The translations under genes were made by a program, and so were the position numbers. The notes under the pieces are model-generated. The model searched no databases. It worked only from the letters and a program-made list of their open reading frames with translations, and was not told the DNA's origin. Below, in pieces: positions 62,270 through 64,000 of a DNA stretch of 64,000 bases. Origin of the DNA: Candidatus Iainarchaeum sp. (GTDB lineage: Archaea > Iainarchaeota > Iainarchaeia > Iainarchaeales > JAGVWC01). Location of the stretch: assembly GCA_018304465.1 (NCBI GenBank), contig JAGVWC010000011.1, positions 62,001 through 126,000 of the forward strand, in the 5' to 3' direction. The stretch's first letter is position 1, and every line of letters starts with the position of its first letter.

Positions 62270-62422
62270 ATGCGAATCAACCCACAGCCTGGATTTACGG
62301 CAAACCCGCTCCGAAAAAAAAGAAAATGCCTCAACTGCGCAAAAGACATCGTGGATGACAATAGCGTCGCATTCCTAAGAGGATTTTGTTCGGACAAATG
62401 CCGAAACGAATACATGGAATAA
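62270..62422 (+). CDS. 50-residue zinc-finger protein
   Basis: Small gene of 50 codons. The protein has a basic N-terminus (RKKRK) and a CxxC...CxxxC finger (KCLNCAKDIV and GFCSDKCRNEYME), resembling TRASH/MYM-type or ribosomal-protein-like fingers. A TATA (AGTATATGC, 62244-62252) is centred about 22 bp upstream of the ATG. The next gene begins 14 bp downstream with its own GGAG, so the two are probably an operon. Confidence 0.7.
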   Translation: MRINPQPGFTANPLRKKRKCLNCAKDIVDDNSVAFLRGFCSDKCRNEYME

Positions 62423-62436
62423 AAGGAGACAAAAAA

Positions 62437-62817
62437 ATGACCACCAGCCCCGAATCGATGCTTTGGACCAAAAACGCCACCAAAAGAATACTTCAATTGG
62501 TGTTCGATGAAAACGACGACGTCCTCAAATGCCTTGAAACCGCCATGATCGAACACAATATCCACGAAGTCACGATTATCGAAGCCACCGGTAACATCAA
62601 AAGCGGCATCGGAAACTATTTGCTGGGATCCCGCTTATTTTCTTACAATTTCGACAACACCCGCATCAAAATGACCACCGGTCATTTCAAACGATCCAAA
62701 GACGGCTTGTTTGGCGTCCTCAAAATCATTCCGCAAGACGACAACAACCACGTCACGATCGCCAAAGCCATCGCGGGACCCGATCTGGAACTCAAAGTAT
62801 CCTACTACGAGTTCTAA
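62437..62817 (+). CDS. PPC-domain-like (DUF296) protein
   Basis: 126 residues from ATG 62437, preceded by AAAAGGAGAC. The segments LQLVFDENDDVLKCLETAMI, HEVTIIEATGNIKSGIGNYL and DGLFGVLKIIPQDDNNHVTI fit the trimeric PPC/DUF296 fold, found alone in prokaryotes and with AT-hooks in plants. Its partner may be the preceding zinc-finger protein. Role unknown. Confidence 0.75.
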   Translation: MTTSPESMLWTKNATKRILQLVFDENDDVLKCLETAMIEHNIHEVTIIEATGNIKSGIGNYLLGSRLFSYNFDNTRIKMTTGHFKRSKDGLFGVLKIIPQDDNNHVTIAKAIAGPDLELKVSYYEF

Positions 62818-62975
62818 GCCGACGGATTTTCGTTCAGCGCTTTCTGCCGGACCGGAAAAAGGGTTCCTGAATTTTTTTCAAACCATTCCACCACACGTTT
62901 CTTTGCTTCGAAAAGGCAAATCACAAAGGGACCACACGCTTTCAAATTAAAAAGAAATTGGTGGTCGCATTAATA

Positions 62976-63722
62976 ATGGAACTATCTTTCGTCAAAGAAC
63001 GAATTGAACACGCGGTGTTGTGCAAACAATTGGCGAACATCGTCGGCACTTGTTATGTAGAGTACTGGGGTCGCGCGGCCTCCAAACTCCCCAAAGGAAA
63101 ACGACTGCTTATGATCAAAGGCGACGGCTCGTTTGCGATTCACCAGAACCGATTGTTGCGTCCAACGAACTACATGATGGGTTCGACCATCGGATGCGAA
63201 CTATCCGACGACACCCTGATCATCACCGCAAGCAAATTGCACCCCAAAGAAACCATGAAAGTCATTTTTTACAACGTCGACGACCTTCAAAGCTACGAAA
63301 TGGACGAAGCAAGCGATCTGCGATTATTCGGAAGCGAACGCGAACTCTCCGACCAACTCATGCAAGACTTATCGTTTCTCGAAGCCGGATTAAAACCGCT
63401 CAACCAAGAAGAAGTCCTGCGCAAAGGACTCGTGGACATCCTCGCCGAAGACAAGGAAGGACGACTCGTGGTCATTGAACTCAAGCGACGCCAAGCCGAC
63501 TTTAACGCGGTGCAACAACTGAAACGCTATATGGACCAGGTCCAAAACATGAAAGGAAAAAAAACGCGAGGCCTCCTGATCGCCCCCGAAATCCGAAAAA
63601 ACGCCCGGGAACTCCTCGAAAAATACGGTCTCGAGTTTTTCGCGATCGATTTTGAAGTATCAAACCCGTCCACCAAAATCAAAGGACTGCAAAAAAAACA
63701 AAAAACCCTTTTTGAACTGTGA
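62976..63722 (+). CDS. nucS: Endonuclease NucS (EndoMS)
   Basis: About 248 residues. It cleaves mismatched or branched DNA and can replace MutSL. The N-terminal beta-domain includes KRLLMIKGDGSFAIHQNRLL and RPTNYM. The RecB-like catalytic domain has KGLVDILAEDKEGRLVVIEL followed by KRRQADFNAVQQLKRYMDQV; Asp, Glu and Lys of the PD-(D/E)xK core are present. The C-terminal KGLQKKQKTLFEL contains a QKTLFEL peptide that looks like a PCNA-binding (PIP-like) tail. ATG 62976 follows GGTGGT. Confidence 0.95.
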   Translation: MELSFVKERIEHAVLCKQLANIVGTCYVEYWGRAASKLPKGKRLLMIKGDGSFAIHQNRLLRPTNYMMGSTIGCELSDDTLIITASKLHPKETMKVIFYNVDDLQSYEMDEASDLRLFGSERELSDQLMQDLSFLEAGLKPLNQEEVLRKGLVDILAEDKEGRLVVIELKRRQADFNAVQQLKRYMDQVQNMKGKKTRGLLIAPEIRKNARELLEKYGLEFFAIDFEVSNPSTKIKGLQKKQKTLFEL

Positions 63723-63737
63723 AAAAGAAAAATCCCT

Positions 63738-63986
63738 TCACTTCACCGAAATCTGATTGATGACAATGCTTTGATTCGGAACCGTAGTAAACATTTTGAT
63801 TCCGATCCCGCCGTGACTGACCGCGTCCAGATGATTCGCGGTCAACACCCGAATCCCGTTGATGCTGCAACTGATTTCTCTTGGACCGACAAATGTTGAC
63901 AAAACCACGAAACTACCGTCGGTCAAATGGATTTGCGACGGAAGCGCGGCTTGTTTTAACACCTCGGTCGAATTATTGTAGGTCAT
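63738..63986 (-). CDS. Hypothetical beta-rich protein, possibly partial
   Basis: At least 82 residues: QIHLTDGSFVVLSTFVGPRE and GIGIKMFTTVPNQSIVINQI. It is predicted all-beta. The frame is open to the window edge, so it may be the C-terminal end of a longer, perhaps secreted, protein. No family recognised. Confidence 0.5.
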   Translation of the reverse strand: MTYNNSTEVLKQAALPSQIHLTDGSFVVLSTFVGPREISCSINGIRVLTANHLDAVSHGGIGIKMFTTVPNQSIVINQISVK

Positions 63987-64000
63987 GACCGCTGAAACCG

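Overview
This window looks like chromosomal DNA of a small-genome archaeon, probably a DPANN-type lineage (Diapherotrites/Iainarchaeota-like is my best guess, from gene style only). The archaeal signature genes are diphthine synthase (Dph5), Trm5, NucS, ScpA with the archaeal C-terminus, DUF357, DUF63, a TrmB-type and a Bat-type (HTH-10) regulator, and a run of proteins with class III (archaeal pilin-type) signal peptides. Many genes have a TATA box centred about 25-28 bp upstream of the start codon and no Shine-Dalgarno, which is the geometry of leaderless archaeal transcripts; downstream genes in operons use GGAG or GGTG sites. Bacterial-type enzymes are mixed in: UvrABC, glucose-6-phosphate dehydrogenase, 6-phosphogluconate dehydrogenase and an MhqO/MhqD-like pair. 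I found no rRNA, tRNA or CRISPR array.

Layout. 0-11 kb is mostly core metabolism: a DUF255 thioredoxin-like protein, a D-2-hydroxyacid dehydrogenase, thioredoxin reductase, a cobalamin adenosyltransferase, a tight zwf-cyclase-gnd operon for the oxidative pentose phosphate pathway, a VIT-like membrane protein and ThpR. 11-21 kb is surface biology: a five-gene operon of pilin-like and von Willebrand factor A proteins on the minus strand, three glycosyltransferases and a LmbE-type deacetylase. 21-26 kb holds a secreted two-domain lectin-like protein, an MFS exporter and the hydrolase/dioxygenase pair.

26.5-35.6 kb is an accessory block ending exactly at the 3' end of scpA. It contains lipoproteins, a membrane-anchored glycosidase-like protein, DNA-binding-like proteins and a RelBE module. 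Its intergenic gaps repeatedly contain same-orientation copies of the last ~75 bp of scpA, which still spell the ScpA C-terminal motif WEDIFIRWNKN. A second block at 55.4-57.5 kb has the same repeats around another toxin-antitoxin pair and an unusual HTH/M29-aminopeptidase fusion. I read this as a cassette-like or serial-integration system that uses the 3' end of scpA as its site. No recombinase is recognisable in the window. This is the most interesting feature here.

36-44 kb carries uvrC and a uvrB-uvrA operon. 44-47 kb has a divergent TrmB regulator/methyltransferase/class V aminotransferase locus with a perfect CCCCCTAGGGGG palindrome between the promoters. 47-64 kb returns to core genes: S-adenosylhomocysteinase, an NRAMP-type transporter with a soluble MgtE-N/CBS partner, PfkB kinase, adenylate kinase, Trm5, DUF63, Dph5, acylphosphatase, Nudix, SprT-like and DHH proteins, M24 peptidase, a PPC-domain protein and NucS.
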